From Acanthosoma haemorrhoidale (taxonomy: Eukaryota > Arthropoda > Insecta > Hemiptera > Acanthosomatidae), in the NCBI GenBank assembly GCA_930367205.1, contig OV884013.1, positions 92,815,333 to 92,879,332 on the forward strand: a DNA stretch of 64,000 nucleotides, read 5' to 3'. Shown here piece after piece: positions 37,060-51,400 of the stretch (the stretch's first letter is position 1; every line of letters starts with the position of its first letter). Under the pieces are notes generated by a model. It saw nothing but the letters and a program-made list of their open reading frames with translations. It was not told where the DNA came from and made no database searches. Position numbers and translations under genes: made by a program.

Positions 37060-40000
37060 GTTAAGGTCTTTATTAAAATATGGAAACATAGATAGATATT
37101 TTCTGGGCCGAGAAGAGGGGAACTTGTAATTATTCGTAATTAAGAGGTTCCCCTCAACAAATGTATTCTGTATTTGATGCAGAAAATTATGAATTAAGAC
37201 TTAACAAATACGTCCAGTTGATTGGAAGAAACTGGTCTCTTGAACTCCAACTATTAGCAACTCCATGCAATAAACACGTTCAGTAGGTTATTAGTAAAAT
37301 GGACTTTAGTAAAATATAATAGTGCTCAAACATGAACAAATTGCAATGTAAATATTGGAATTTACTTTTATTATATCAATGTGTATATACAAGTCTATCG
37401 TATGTATAATATTAATATATGTGTGTATGTTTTTCTCTTTCTCCTTAGTTGTACATATGCCCATAAACTACAATTAGAATATTAATCATATGTGTATTTT
37501 ATGCATTTTTTTATTGCTGTTACTTTACATTAAATAGTCACATTTATTAAAACGTAGATCTTGAATCAATGTACTTAGTTGTATACATCTTACATGAATA
37601 ATGTACCAAAAGTAACTAAAATAAATGAATTATAAGTTTGATATGCAAAAACATGTAATCTTTGCAAGAGTACAAATGAGAAATCAACTCTCTCCTTATA
37701 ATTACTAGAGAGAAAGCTGAAATAACAAACATGAAAACAAATAGATATAGGCAGACAGACAGTGTGTCAGCCAGGAGCTTATTTTATTTCTTATTTCAAG
37801 CCTAGCATTTCTTAATAACTAATTTATAATCAAAGCCAAAGCTCTCTGAAATGATCAACGCTCATTTTAAAGTAAACTGGTTGCCCCAGACATATGCGAT
37901 TGACTATTTGTGTATGTTTCCTGAAAATATATCTTGGGTATGCCTTTTTTAGCTAGATAGATCCATTTGTAAACAAACTAAACAAAAGAATTCAAATAAT
38001 TTTTTCAAATATTTCCTTTTACTATAAAAGATGAAGTGTCTATGGGGAGTATGATAGTATGATGGTCTAAAATTAAAGTTCCCAGCTTTTTAAAATATAA
38101 AATAAATAAGTTATCTAAGGTTCTAATAGCATTGGGATTCTTATTTATTATAATTTTGTCAATTGGATTAAACATTAATCCCCTTCTCATTAAAAAATAC
38201 ATCACTATTTTTATACCATAAGTTGTGAATAAGCGTATTCTCAATTTTGATATCAACCATAATCACAGTGCAGTTTTAAGATAATTAATTTTTTATTTAG
38301 TTTCTACTGATTTTATTATAAAATTATTAAAAGTAGAAAAAAAAAAATTGTACCTAAGCTTACTGTAAGGTTATTAAAGTACCTATGAGGATAAATTATC
38401 GCATGATATTAATTATGTTATCTTTAGTATTTTAACCACATAAATCATTAAAGTTAAAAAATGTCACAATGAACTGAAGCAATTCAAGGGATTTTTCTTA
38501 GTTTTCAAATAGTATGAATACTGAATAAATTCACAAATGTTACATATTTTATAATCTGCCGTTTGAAAATATTTTAAGTTCATCACTAAGATAATAAAAA
38601 AAAAGCCTTATTTGTTATTTGAGAGCAATAAATCATAAATGTTTCATGGGATATTGTTTGCTTATTTAAATTAAAATATTTTGCCTTTATGATGCTGTTG
38701 TTTTTATGCTGTCCATTATTTTAAAATCAATTAATAATAAGGAATATTCATCTTGAACCAATCTTGAACCAAAAGAAAAGATCTAATCTTTTCTGGTTCA
38801 CTGACCTTTTCTCTGTACGGTTAACTAGAAATAAAAGCGTTGACAATCAATGCAATGCTAACAAAAAAATATAGTCATGTGATAAGCATTTAAAAAATCT
38901 AATAATTCTAAGATATCTACTGTTCAATTATGAAATACTATCTTATGTAGAATGATAACAGCACACAACATGATTGTTACAATATAATTTATATCCAGAA
39001 GATGCCACAAGAAGCCATCCAGACCTTCCAGAGAGGAAAAAAATAAGTAAGCATCAAAATTTACTCCTCAAGTAATTAATAAATTACTAACAATAAAAAA
39101 TGTGGCTTAACCGTTATTTTCCTCTATTCTTTATATAAATTATATAAGGTACATCGTCAAGATTGCTTAGGAGCAATGTTCAGAAATAATTGGATAATAA
39201 AAGATGAAATAAATAAAAGGAAATCAGCAACATGTGAACATTTTTATGCGATCAACAATGAATTTCAGAGAGAAGATTTCCAAGACAAAAATGACAGTTG
39301 GAAAATTGACAAATAGCTCTGAATAACAATGTATCAGTTTTAGGGGATCAAAAGAAAGTATGCTGCAGGTACAAGATGTGCTGATTATTTTTATAGTTGT
39401 TGGCAAAACTAGGAGGGTCAGGGTACATTTTGAGTTTCTACTATGTGAGATCCTCACACCATCCTTTTAATTCATCAGTTAGAAATAAATCTGTAGTTCA
39501 GGATCGAGAGTTGGATTCTATGATATTTCAAATAAAGATGTGAAATTTGATAGCTATAAATCAACCATGAAAATATTTCAACTGGTGATTTAGATACAAT
39601 GATTATTTTCCCAATATTCATGTATACAAAAATCCTTCATTAATCCATATGATCGGAACTCTACTAGATCAAGCCACTTTATTGTTACTTTCTTTGTGTT
39701 GCCCCAAAGACAATAATGTAAGATATCAAAAGTTGGTTTCATTGCTAACTGAACTCTTATTTTAGAACAATACATGTTAGGTAAACAATAATACTCTGAA
39801 ATGGGTCTATAACATATTTTCATGTTTTTGTCACAATTTCATTGTTGCGTATACAATGATCAGGACTAATTAAAATATATGTGAATTTTTTACTAACTAA
39901 TTACTGTTGATATTAAGGATTACCTTAATATCACGCCGTGAATTAAGGGCACAGGGACCCTTATTAAGTTGACATTATATCTTTGAGTAGATTTGTCATC

Positions 40001-42380
40001 AGTTATCTTATGCACTATACAAATTTTTTTTTAGATAAGATTCATCTTCATCAGTTTTTACTCAACTTAAATAAGAACAACTGAGAACTGAGATTCTGTA
40101 TATGATGCAATGGTCAAATACTGTGTAATAATTTAGCTCACTGTTTTGGTGATAAAATCAAGAATGTTACTATCACTTGTTTTTAAATATTTTCAAAAAT
40201 AATCAAGAAAATATAAAGTTATTAATGAATGTCATTGAGGTTGCCAGATAAACTAAATGAGAAGATTTTCATTTGGCCATATCAGTTTTTTTTGTTTGGA
40301 TTTAACACCTTGTGAGCTGCAAACCAATTGATGATTTCATATCCCAGTCCAAATTATCTGAACATCTAATTAATGTTCATTTTTTCTTTAGATAAACAAA
40401 TTAGTACAGTCATATTCATGATCACTTTAATAATTTTATAGTAAATAGGTTTAATCTTGTTTTTATCTAGATATAGCCTTATCAGGATTATTTTTTTTAA
40501 ACCATCAGAAATAATGAACAATAATAATAAAGTAATTTTTTAGGGTTATCATAACAGAATTAATTTCACAAAAATCATCATATGAGGTAAGTAATGAAGA
40601 TATTTACAATTTAGTTTCAGTAAATAGACTACACATGAAACAATTTTTTTTTAATTATACCTTATACAAATGTTTATCTCCCAGACTATAATAAATAAGT
40701 TGCACAATAGAAATCAACAACTAATATATAAAAACTAAAATATCTACTTACTTATGCATTGGAAAACCGAAACAAAAAGCCTACTACTAAAAGACTAATT
40801 TCTAGTGGCCCTTAAGATAAAATGAATGCCCTTATGGATCTACTTCCCAATTTAAAGCATTATGTACAACATTTTTTACTAAATTATTGTTACTATTGAA
40901 GATTTTGAAAATTATTGTTAAGAAAATTTGTAATGGTTGTCCATTAAATTCCCAAAAGTAATCTTCAATTTTAAAAACAAAAAATGTTAATCTCCCAGAA
41001 CAATAGACAATTTTTTTAATCATTTCAAATACAATAAAGTTTGACTTTTGTTTTAAGACAATGGATAATCACTAAATAATGGACTCAATTTGTCTTTGTT
41101 ACGATATTTTTAATACCAAATTAAATTTATTTGTTAGAATTAGATTGAGTTGGAGGAAGTGAGTTTTCGGTTGAAATAATTTGTAGTTGAGGTTGTATTT
41201 TGACTGAGTCACCAAGACCCAGGTATTGAGGCTAGCTGTTTGGGTTTTCTGGATATTCTGGACAGGGGAAGATTTATGTATAATTGACACCTGGTAGGAG
41301 AAGAAAGCATTTTTTTCATTCAAGCAATTCAGGAAGGTAGACAATGAGAGACCACATACTTTATAGACCAAAGCATAGAAGACCAGAAGAAACCAACCTA
41401 TTCCCAGACATCAAAGAATATAAGAATATTATTAGTATTAATATATGGTAACTGGCATTTTTAACAATATAAAATTTTCTAGACAATTATGTCAATATGA
41501 AACATTTGAAATAAGCATTATGCACTAAGACCATAATGAAACCTGAGATAATTTGCTTAAATTAATAACATTATAAAACAAATATTTATTCCTTGTTTTT
41601 TTTATGATTGTCCTTCTACCTTTTAAAAATAATAAAGTAAAAATATTGTTAACGAAGAAGAATATCCTTACAATGTTCATACACAAATATAAACAAATAC
41701 CTATACACATGGAGGAAAAATATTTACAAAATATATCATTCAAGCTAATCTTTTTTAACTCAAAAACAAATGGACATTTTAGACATTAACATACATTAGA
41801 TTATGGACATTAACAGAACATTTTAGAGAAGAATTCAAAGAAACGAGTTAATTTTATTCAAGTACAGGTACAGCAATCAGCAACTACCCTCAGCAAAGCA
41901 TTATCTCATGTGGTTGGCTGATTGATTCGGTGTCTTTCTTCATTTTGGATGTATTCACAACATAATCTAAAGACTTAACCTACAAAACAATATACCAATA
42001 TTCCATATTTTGTTTGATTAATTAATTTATATAAAATCTGTATTTGATTTAACCTCCTATGTAACTGTAAATTGTTTATGAAAAATGCAATAGCTAAAAT
42101 GTTATAATTACTATTTTAATGCAACAATCAGGTGGGGAGAGGAAGCGTACTAATTTTTCTTGACATTTAAAACGTTATTTGTACAATATCGTCTTTCATG
42201 CTTCTTTAACGACGAGAACTAAATAAGAACATTATTTCCTAGCTAGCATCTGTGTTGGGTCTTGATAAGTTCAAAAATTATAGAATGGGAAAGGGCTGTT
42301 TTCTTCATTTGTTTTCTGGAAAATAATCTAGATTTCACATTAAAGTTCGTTTATGGTATATACTGGAGAATATAGTAGTT
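37060..42380. other. AT-rich gene-poor stretch
   Basis: More than 5 kb with low GC and only short ORFs, none with a motif I recognise. Several of the longer ones are on the minus strand (38256-38005, 39457-39224, 39823-39590, 41371-41099), but they are not joined by plausible splice frames and have lost-looking composition. I found no receptor exon, LINE motif or LTR here. Confidence 0.5.
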
Positions 42381-42383
42381 TTT

Positions 42384-43092
42384 AATGATGGTAGGATCTA
42401 TCGTTGAAGAGCAAGGACCACAATCTGGTGTGCAATTTATTATTAAAGCTTTCAGATACGTCAGGATATTTTTCAATAATGGGTCCAAAATAGGACAAAC
42501 TATTGGGCGGATGTTCCAAAGTATCAAACGAAATAACATAGAAATAAAAACAAAATCGAATGTGCTCCAATTTTACTATATAAAATCACACAACCAAAAA
42601 AACCTAAGAAAACGTAAAATATGGAAATACCCAATAACCAACCAACTGCACTGTTAAATGATCAAAACAGCATGTGATTTTTATAACAAAGAAACCTTGA
42701 TTCTTTAGTACAATGGAAATTAATTATCGATGAAACTAAGTTCTACAACAGCGATGAGTCATGCTACATTCGTACTGTAAAAGAACTATAATCATGAAAA
42801 CTTTCTTGGATTTCCCAACAAAATAATGGAACATACCTGTGAAACTTTTGACGTAATAAAAACAGTTGCGACTGCAACGTTTGCCATACCTTTGCTCTAA
42901 ATCTCTGAGCGAAATGAACTTACAAATAAATGGTAACTGATTTATTTGTTACAAAGACTGCAAAAAATCATTACAAAGCTGCAAAATAATGCAAATTGAA
43001 AAATATCCTGATATATCTGAAAGCTTTAATAATAAATTGCACACCAGATTGTGGTTATCGTTCTTTAACGATATATCCTACCATCATGTAGT
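42384..43092. repeat. Inverted repeat, ~92-bp arms, ~520-bp spacer
   Basis: The arm at about 42384-42476 (containing acaatctggtgtgcaattta and ttattaaagctttcagata) is matched in reverse complement at about 43000-43092, at roughly 85-90 percent identity. The arms contain a short open stretch readable as SESFNNKLHTRLW in one orientation. Whether this is a foldback element or two opposed fragments of one repeat is open. Confidence 0.7.
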
Positions 43093-43361
43093 AACTCTGT
43101 ACTTTGCTCAGCAGTGAAAAGAAAGATAAACCTTCGATGAGGGGAAAAAGGAACGAAGCACTGAATTTAAATCATTTCAGGAACTTTAAAGGACGAAATT
43201 TAACACCTCCATCGTTACGTACTCACTATCAAGAAGAGGCGAACAACGTGTTGACGAGCTTGAGGAAAGCAAGCCTGCCAAAAGCAAGCTGACGCCTCTA
43301 CATCTCCTTGTAGGACTCCACCGGCCTACATGGGAATTGTGCCTCCGTCCTAAAATACATC

Positions 43362-44229
43362 TGTCGGGTCGTCACTAGGGGGGTGCCTGGTTACCTTAGC
43401 CCTGGTAATAAAGTGAGGGTTGTTTGAGTTTACAACCTGGACAATCGTTTCGTGACGGCTTTACTATCTGACTCCATATTTGATAGGCATGTGCCCCGAC
43501 AGTGCACTATGTTCAGGAGAAGAGGTATAGGGTAGGTAGGTAGGTAGTTTGTGTGGTCTTGGAATGACCCCGAATTCATACTCGGTATTTGAGGGTAGGC
43601 GAAATCCATCCGGATCCCAAAGGCGAGTGTAAACCGGAGAGAGGTAGACTGAATTGTCACGGGAGACACTGCTTGGTAAGTTTGCAGGGCCGTGACAACC
43701 GTTGTCTACCAGGGAGAGGTCTCTCCCAAGGAGGTGCTAGATTTAGCGAGACGAAGGCAGATATTTCCACTAGGAAGGTGTGTGGTCTGACAACGCCGGA
43801 CTAAAACGTAGCGAGGCGAGGAGAAGAAGAGATGTAGAGGTTTTTCATAAAGAAGCAGTCAGGTTTCAGAGTTTCAAGCAGGGTAGCCACGAGCCGGTAG
43901 TTGCCAGGAGAATGACTTACAGGACCCACATCACCGGCTTAAATACCCAGCTAGCCTTGCCCGCAGCCAATCATCATCGCCATTGTTGTGACTAACGATG
44001 TGGGTTTCCTTTGCTCCCTGGCAGAGGCTGGAAGTTTTGCCAGGGGTCTGGACCTCATACCTGACAACAGCTGGTGTCCCAGCTCATATAACTAATTGGC
44101 ACCCCGCATTTTTTATTGCTAAACACTTTTACAATGATTTATATTTTGTTCATGTTATTTACATTTGTTTACAATATATATACAATAGAGTATAGGGTAA
44201 TTTATTTTATGTAGTTAGCGGTCGCTACA
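43362..44229 (+). repeat. LTR-like repeat family, full-length copy (868 bp)
   Basis: Starts TGTCGGGTCGTCAC and ends GGTCGCTACA, with TG...CA termini. It is related over its length to 46668-47292, 20327-21056 (minus) and 36470-36860. It contains a short (gtag)n run near 43530. No target duplication is evident at this copy. No protein-coding domain lies in it; it is best read as a solo LTR. Confidence 0.7.
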
Positions 44230-46667
44230 AAGAACGGAGGCATAACACCATAAAAACTTCAGACCCATTAACTCAAACTAGGCAACAATCATCACTATCA
44301 AGCACCTTAAAGAGATCAGAATAAATGATTTGTATGCCTAAGAGTCTCTATAGTTGAGGCAACGTTAAATTATAAAAAAATACACTTAGGCACATGTGCT
44401 TTTCATATTTTACGTTAGTCTAGCAACTTTACTTGCGAAATAATAAGTGTTTTTGAGTGTACATTAAAAATTACAGATCATATAATTACAGAAGCATTAG
44501 TATTGCCCTTCACTATATTTTCTCTACTCTGGCTGGAACTCCAACTATTTACTGTTTTACATTAGTTTGAAGATTAAATATAAAATCAGCTGTGACATCA
44601 GCTACGCACCCAAACACGAGTCATGCCATCAGCTGATCGATGACGAGGTAAATACCCACTGGCCAGTGCGTTCTCGCCTCCCGCCGGGCCATGAAGCAGG
44701 GAAATACCTCCATCAATACGGTAAAAATAACGTCAATGCACTAACATTTCGCATTAACTTCAATTCAGTGTGTATCGAACGAAATGATATGCAATAACTT
44801 CATTTGATTTGATTATCAATTAGCTGGTGGATCCATGGATCGGATGGGTTATTTTTTTGTATTCGGACTAAAGTTTGTTTACATCGATTATGAACTAAAG
44901 TAAATTAAAAAAAAATATACATACAATAAATAATAAAAATGTGAATAATCAAGGAAGAAACTTAGAGATACACACGGGAATTCGGTTGTGTTTCTTAAAC
45001 AATTATTAAATAATTGTAAAAAACTACGGAATATTTTTGATCGAAAATACTTCATTTTTAGTTCAATATAATAATTTTTAAAGCCACTATTCTAAAAAAA
45101 AACCAGACAACCAGACGAAAGATAAGTATTTGAATGAAATCAGCACCTCTACTTTTGGCCTGTGCAATTATTAATTATTTTCTTAATATTTTCCATAATT
45201 CTCAATGGAGAAACAAAAATGTATAGGTATATGAATTTTTTTTTCAATTTTGGTTTTAAGGTTTAATGAACTTCCATTTACAACCAGAAATATGCCGCTT
45301 CCTAGCTTGAGCCAATCACCCCGTAAAACAGATTTTAGGAAAAAATCAAGAAGTAATAAAGTGGAATTGAGATTCAATGTTTCTCATATTGGGGGCGAAC
45401 AAAGGAACGGACGAATGAATTAGTTTGGTGAGAACCAGACAAAAACATTGCAAAGACACTTTCGCACCTTTACACTGCCTTAAAATTTTGTTGATTTTCA
45501 AAAGTTCTCTAATATGAGTTTTCATACTTTCACCCCTGGTAATATTGATATAATCAAGAATTACATCATTAAACTAAAATAAGAACATGGAAATCAATGA
45601 GGCAGAAATCAAACACTATGGTACAGTGCAACAAATTTTTGTCAGCTACAAGCTTCGTATTTTAGGTCATCCTGCCCATCTACTCATGTCCTGTGACGGT
45701 GGTCATAACAATTATACAATTGATCTAATAATAAAGTCGAGTTTTAGGTTTTCGTATGTTCCACAAGCTATTTAAGATGTCGTGTTGTTTTTTCCTCATG
45801 GTTCAGGTCAAATGCTAATATGTTAATGGTAAACAAATTTGAAATATACGTCATAACATAAGTTTTTGAATGAGAATAGACATTGATTACTTAATATGTT
45901 AAAGGGGAATTTTATTGTAGCTTGATTTGTTTTAATTTTTTAGTTCAAATAGATTTTTTTTCTTATAGTCATATCAACCGATTAACTGTTTGTTCTAGAA
46001 AAATAAGTGGAAAGGATACAAATAAGGGAAAATATACATAATATATTTTTCCCAGAAGGAGAAAGATTAATGTACCACGATAATAGTCTCTTGACAGGTT
46101 GATGGGGAATGAATTGCATGTATTTGAGGGATACATCACACACTAATAGCAGGGTAGTCGAGTCTTATCTAACACCAGGTAATTTTTGCAGTTGTTGCTA
46201 ATAATCATTTTGGGGATATTTACTTTAGCTCTGACAAAGTAGGGATGTTACATGGTGTAGAGGCTATGCTAATTGCTAGGTAATATGAGCTTTATAGCTT
46301 TGAAAAATACAGTTTAGCTCACTTAAGTGTTTAGGGTCAAAATAATATTCATTTTTCAGGGATTCAAACCTAGAACCTCAATATGAACTATGAAATAATT
46401 TTACTGGCCACTAGAAACTTAGCCCAAACATTTAACGGGGTTTCACAGAATACACCTTTCTATAAAACGAAGAAACTTCCAAATGACAAAAAGAACTCTC
46501 CTGCCCACTGTGTAGGGATCTTGACCTGTCGGTAAAGATGGACATAATGAGAAAAAAAAAATTCAAATCTCTGCTATAAAGTAATGGCAAAACTTTCTTT
46601 ATTATGATAAAATTACAATCTCCCTTATTGGGCAATAAGTAATTGTGATCAATTTTCTCATTCATAC
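44230..46667. other. Gene-free stretch between two LTR-like copies
   Basis: No retrotransposon protein motif is found, which argues against this being the body of an element flanked by the LTR-like repeats at 43362 and 46668. A GC-balanced patch at about 44580-44720 is of unknown origin. The rest is AT-rich. Confidence 0.4.
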
Positions 46668-47292
46668 TGTCAGGTTGTCACCAGGGAGGTGCCTGATCAC
46701 CCTAGCCCTGGTGACAAGTGCGGATTGTTCGAGTTAATAATCTGGACAATCGTTCCAGGACGGCGTTAATATCTGACTCCATTTATGATAGGTATGTGCC
46801 CCGACAATGCACTATGTTCAAGAGAAGAGGTACAGAGGTTTCATAAATAATAAGTCAAGTTTCTAGATTTCGAGCGGAAACGAAGCAGCGTCACGGGTAC
46901 AGAGTCTGCCAGGAGACTAAAAGACGAGTGAGTGACTCAGAGGCGGATGAGGAGAGACTGGATTTTAGGGCCAGAAGCCCTGGGGTTAAATATTGTTTCC
47001 CCTTCCTGCCGGAAGGCGGCGAAGGTCTAAAAAGGGTCCGTTTATGGCTGCCAGGTGGCTAACCCTTTCAGGTTTATGGCTTTCAGGTGGCTAACCCTTT
47101 CAGGTTTATGGCTGACGGCTGGCAACCCTCTTACGTTTGTGACTTGTTTATGACTGCCGGCTCCCGCGCGTTTATTGCTAAAAACTTTACAATGATTTAT
47201 ATACATTTAGTTACTGTTATTTTACTTTTGCTTACAATATATGTGCATCAGAGTATAGGGTTATTTAACTCATGTAGTTAGCGGTACCCACA
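46668..47292 (+). repeat. LTR-like repeat family, copy with 4-bp target duplication
   Basis: Starts TGTCAGGTTGTCACC and ends GGTACCCACA. The flanks show atac on both sides (46664-46667 and 47293-47296), consistent with a 4-base target duplication of an LTR insertion, which supports a solo LTR. About 2.5 tandem copies of a 32-base unit (gctaaccctttcaggtttat) occupy 47041-47127. Confidence 0.75.
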
Positions 47293-47294
47293 AT

Positions 47295-47535
47295 ACTATA
47301 TTTACAATTTTTATTCATTTGCTCATTCATACAGTATTTACAAACATCCCGGGGACCTCCGAAATCTACATGGTTGTCACCTCCTTCGCATGCGAAAGAG
47401 GTATCGGAGTCTTGGCAAGTCCCCCACGCTCCTCTGCCAGTCGTTTCACTGCATACGAGCTAGTGGAGGTTGACTAAGAGCGCGAGAGCCACAGACGCTC
47501 AGGACATGATCGGAGAAACTGGCCTTTGCCAGGAT
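47295..47535 (-). mobile_element. LINE 3' tail, same family as 7433-9735, minus strand
   Basis: Read on the minus strand it contains ggccagtttctccgatcatg, tctcgcgctct, gcgaaggaggtgacaaccatg and the terminal gtaaatactgtatgaatgag, all present in the same order at 9510-9720. It ends in an A-rich tail next to the LTR-like repeat. Confidence 0.8.
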
Positions 47536-48411
47536 TTCCTATGCATAAAGTAATGAGTGCTCTGCATTTATTAATATATGGGTTGAATGGTCTTTCGCCT
47601 GTCTGTCTGTACGTATGTTCTACGATACCCATAAAAATGATTTTATGTACCTGAAATATTTGAAGTGCAACCACAAAACTGACGAAAATGAATTCAAAGA
47701 TAATCCAAAAGTTTTTGAAGTGCCAACATGAGAAATCGCATATTTTAAAGTTTTGGAAAGAGCCGATTTCAGTAGATTTTTTTTGGCTATTAATTTATTT
47801 ATTTATAATATCTTTCAATGGCAAAGTTTTATTTACTCAAATGGTTCAACCAATAAAATTAATTATTCTATATTTTAAGCACAAACCAGTTATTCTCCAT
47901 TAATTTTGAGTATTTAAGTTTATCTAAACAAATGAAAAATACAGTATACTTCATAATATACATAAACAAATATAAAATCTTTTGAATAGAATCAAAATGA
48001 CGAGGAAAGTGGTTGGTTGTTCAACTAGATATCGATGGAACAGTAGAGAATACGGCGCTCGGTGTATACAGTAACCGCATGACTTGCAGAGTCAATTGTA
48101 AATACATAGATCACACAATTTAGGGCTTCGTTTCGGAAGTGAAAATGGTTTTATAGACTATTTTAATGACCATTAGTGATAATAACCCGCTAATACACAT
48201 AATAAACGTTATTATATACTGTGTCAAGACCTTGTGGTATTTACCAGGTCTCTCACTTTGCTTTGTGTGTCCGGTACCAGTTATTATATAACTGTGAAAA
48301 ATTAAAAATCGCAGAAGTCCGAAAAACAGTATTTTTACTTCTTTTTTTAAAATTAGCTTACTAGACATTATAGACTAAATTTCAATTAAAAAATATAAAT
48401 ATGTGTTTCAG
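47536..48411 (+). other. GR-B 5' region; first coding exon not located
   Basis: By analogy with GR-A a short exon with the start codon should end in phase 0 at a GT donor before 48412. One weak option is ATG at 47932 with a donor after ACA at 47944, giving four codons; the donor is poor. I leave the first exon open. Confidence 0.25.
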
Positions 48412-51400
48412 ATTTTTGTTACGCAAGTACGAAAATCACAATTGCCAAATATTACACCTGTCAAAACCTATTTCCAGGAAATCAAGCCATTGCTTCAACT
48501 TTTGAGAGCTTTAGGCAGATTGCCATATTCATTTAACAATGAAGGTAAATTATTGATTAGTAATTCTTAAACAAACTAATATTGATTATTTAGGGCATAA
48601 TAACAAAATTTATTTGTAATGTTCAAATACTTAGTTACCATTATTTACTATTACGTATTATTTTCAGAGTTCAAACACTTACTGAACCATTTACATCCAC
48701 AGGTGCTTCGCGTTGTCGATACATTCCTCAATCCTGGAAAGCTTGCACGGTTTCTGGCTCAGGCATTTGGCCAGGATTGGTATCTCGCATTGCTCTCCAC
48801 CTTCCTACCCCAGAACTGTTTCTAGACCATTCGCTCATATGTATCTATTCACCCTCTATACTGCTGACATTTTTCTTGCCCCCTTTGCTGGTTAAAAGCG
48901 CTTTCCTTTGAGAACTCCGATATGAACTTCAAAAATCTATAAACGCGCCCTGTTATGTAGCCTAAAAAACCCCTATTCCCGGTCCAAGATCTTTTCCGAA
49001 AGTTGTGTGACTGGGATTTTTGGCAATCGTCACTTTTCTCCCTTCATCTACAGATCATTTGTGGCTAAGGGGCATTATTTCACCCTTTAGTACTTCTACA
49101 TATCAGCATCGTGGCTGCAGGAATTCCAAGGGAATTACACAATCTTTCCTTTGGAGGAATGCGGAGAATTGGGTTACTCATGTGACCGATAGACTTTTAT
49201 AGCCAATGTAAATTAGCGATTGTTTACGCCTGTAATTCGTTTATTTTAGTTATTGAAGGAAAAAATTATCAGTCATTGTTTAAGCCGAATAAGGGGTCTT
49301 GCGCTGACAAGTAATTATCTAACAAAGTACCCTCGTAAAATTTATGATAAAAAAAAAAAAAAAAGTGTAAATTAGAGATAAATATTTTTTTTTTGTATTT
49401 GGTTAGTTTTATATAAAGAATTAATAATTATTGATAATATTATAAATGTTCTAAGAATATCTTTGTGTTTCAAATGTGAGTGTATTGATTTTGTTTTATG
49501 GGAAATATGCTGGAAAGTAAACAAAACAAATAACGGTGCGGGACGCCTCCGAGGCCCCGTAAGACCCTACATCCTTTATAGAGGATTAAAAGGACGGAGC
49601 ACCGGGATCAGTCGCTTGCAGTCAGTGTGTGTATCCAGAGCTGGGTTGGCCAACACCCGCCGGAGCGCCCCCCCCCCTCATCTCACCACCTTATCGGCCT
49701 ATGGTTTATGGGGAGCACCTCTGGTTGGAGATTTGACTTGGAACTAGTATGGATATGAGCATATCGATCATCGACTCACCGATTCCATCCACCTGGAACC
49801 TCACAGCTGATTGACTAATCCACTATCCAGCTACGACAGGTAACCTCGTTGGACGTAGCTTCCACGTACCGAGGGTTTATGTTGTTTGTTTACGTCGTTC
49901 ATCAGTTTACACCAAATAACACCAAACTATGCATACGTATAGATAAACACGGACAGTGATGTATTTATTTTGTTCTCATTCTTCGATCAGCAAACTTTAA
50001 GTTAATAAAACTCTGGTTTACAAGTTTCAAGTTTAGTAAAGTTTAAGTATTTTTTCTGTCCAATAGTTTAAGTAATTTTTCTCTCAAATAGTTTACTTAT
50101 TTTTTTTATCAAATAGTTTAATTATTTTTTTTATCAAATAGTTTAAGTATTTTTTTTTTATCAAATAGCTTAAGGATTTTTTTTTGTTTTTTTATCAAAT
50201 GCTATTTGTTTATTATCATTTAATAAATGTCGGTCACCTAAATGTCTTCCCCTAGATATGTCAATTCCCTGTAATATTTCAGGTTCCCCTGTCCTTGGGT
50301 AATGCCCTCTCCTGGCATTAATATTTTCCCCCAGATTCCTGTAAACATTTAGGGGGAGGAGGAAGAGAGAGAAAGTCGGGGTTTACACTCACATATGCTT
50401 ATATTGTATGAATTAGTAATGTAAATGCTTTATCAATTAGATTTTTATCAAAATTATCTATTGCCCATGTCAGAAAGGATGTTATTACCTTTGTGGAAAT
50501 TCAACCAATTTAACATTCTTTACCTCTGCATAACGCCGTTGACGTAAGATGCAGTATGTACGAGGTTTAAATTTTTATAGCTACCCAGTCCATATAAACC
50601 AATGAGCATTGAAAGAAAAATAAAACAAAAAAAAAAACGAAAAATAAGCCAAAGAATTGATTATTATAAATTGTATATAATTGCAAAATAATCAATAGGA
50701 TAAATAAATTTTTGAGCAAATTCAGGGCTAGCAGATAATACTTTACTTTTGCTGTACAATATTTTATTTCTAACATATTCATTCTTCTTTTTTAGGTCTT
50801 TCACCATTCAAGATAATTTCCTTCCCAGTATTGTACACAACTATTTTCTTCGTCGTTCAGTTGGTATGGAGTTTTTATTCATTTTGTTTTCTATTTCAAG
50901 AGGAGATTTCCAGATCTGGCAGCTATGATCAAACACTTTTTTGGGTTGGAATCGCACTCACCCTGACACTTAACATCAATATACCATTCACTTATTGGCA
51001 TGAAGCACCCAAGATTGCAAAGTACGTCATCATGTGGAAAAATTTTCAGGTTATTTCATTTAGTTTACCCATGTTTTACATTTACAATACAGTATTTTTG
51101 TCTTCTTGTTAATTATGAATATACATTAGGTAACTTTATTTCAAGTTTAAATAGAATGTATAGAGAAAAAAAAATCCTTACATTGTCTATAAAACCAAAT
51201 AATAAAAAAAACATGCCTCTTGAAGAATTGTTTGATTCTAGGTTGAACATAATTATCAAGCAAATACTAATACTAGACATTAATTTTTATAATAAATTAT
51301 TGTTGGTGTGCTATTGTTTAAATTATTTATTAATAAGTGATTAAATTTATTCTTAAACTGTTGACAGGAAGAAAACAAGAACTTAGATTTCAAACTTTGT

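Noticed and set aside
39224..39823. Minus-strand ORFs of 77 codons as exons of a host gene
   Set aside because: They have no recognisable motif, no convincing splice frame between them, and fit chance in AT-rich DNA.
43362..47292. One LTR retrotransposon with LTRs at 43362 and 46668
   Set aside because: The copies are strongly diverged and differ in length, the DNA between has no retroelement motif, and the second copy has its own target duplication.
48401..48500. ATG just before GR-B exon 2 as the start codon
   Set aside because: The ATG at 48401 is out of frame with the conserved KPLLQLLRALGRLPYSF block.
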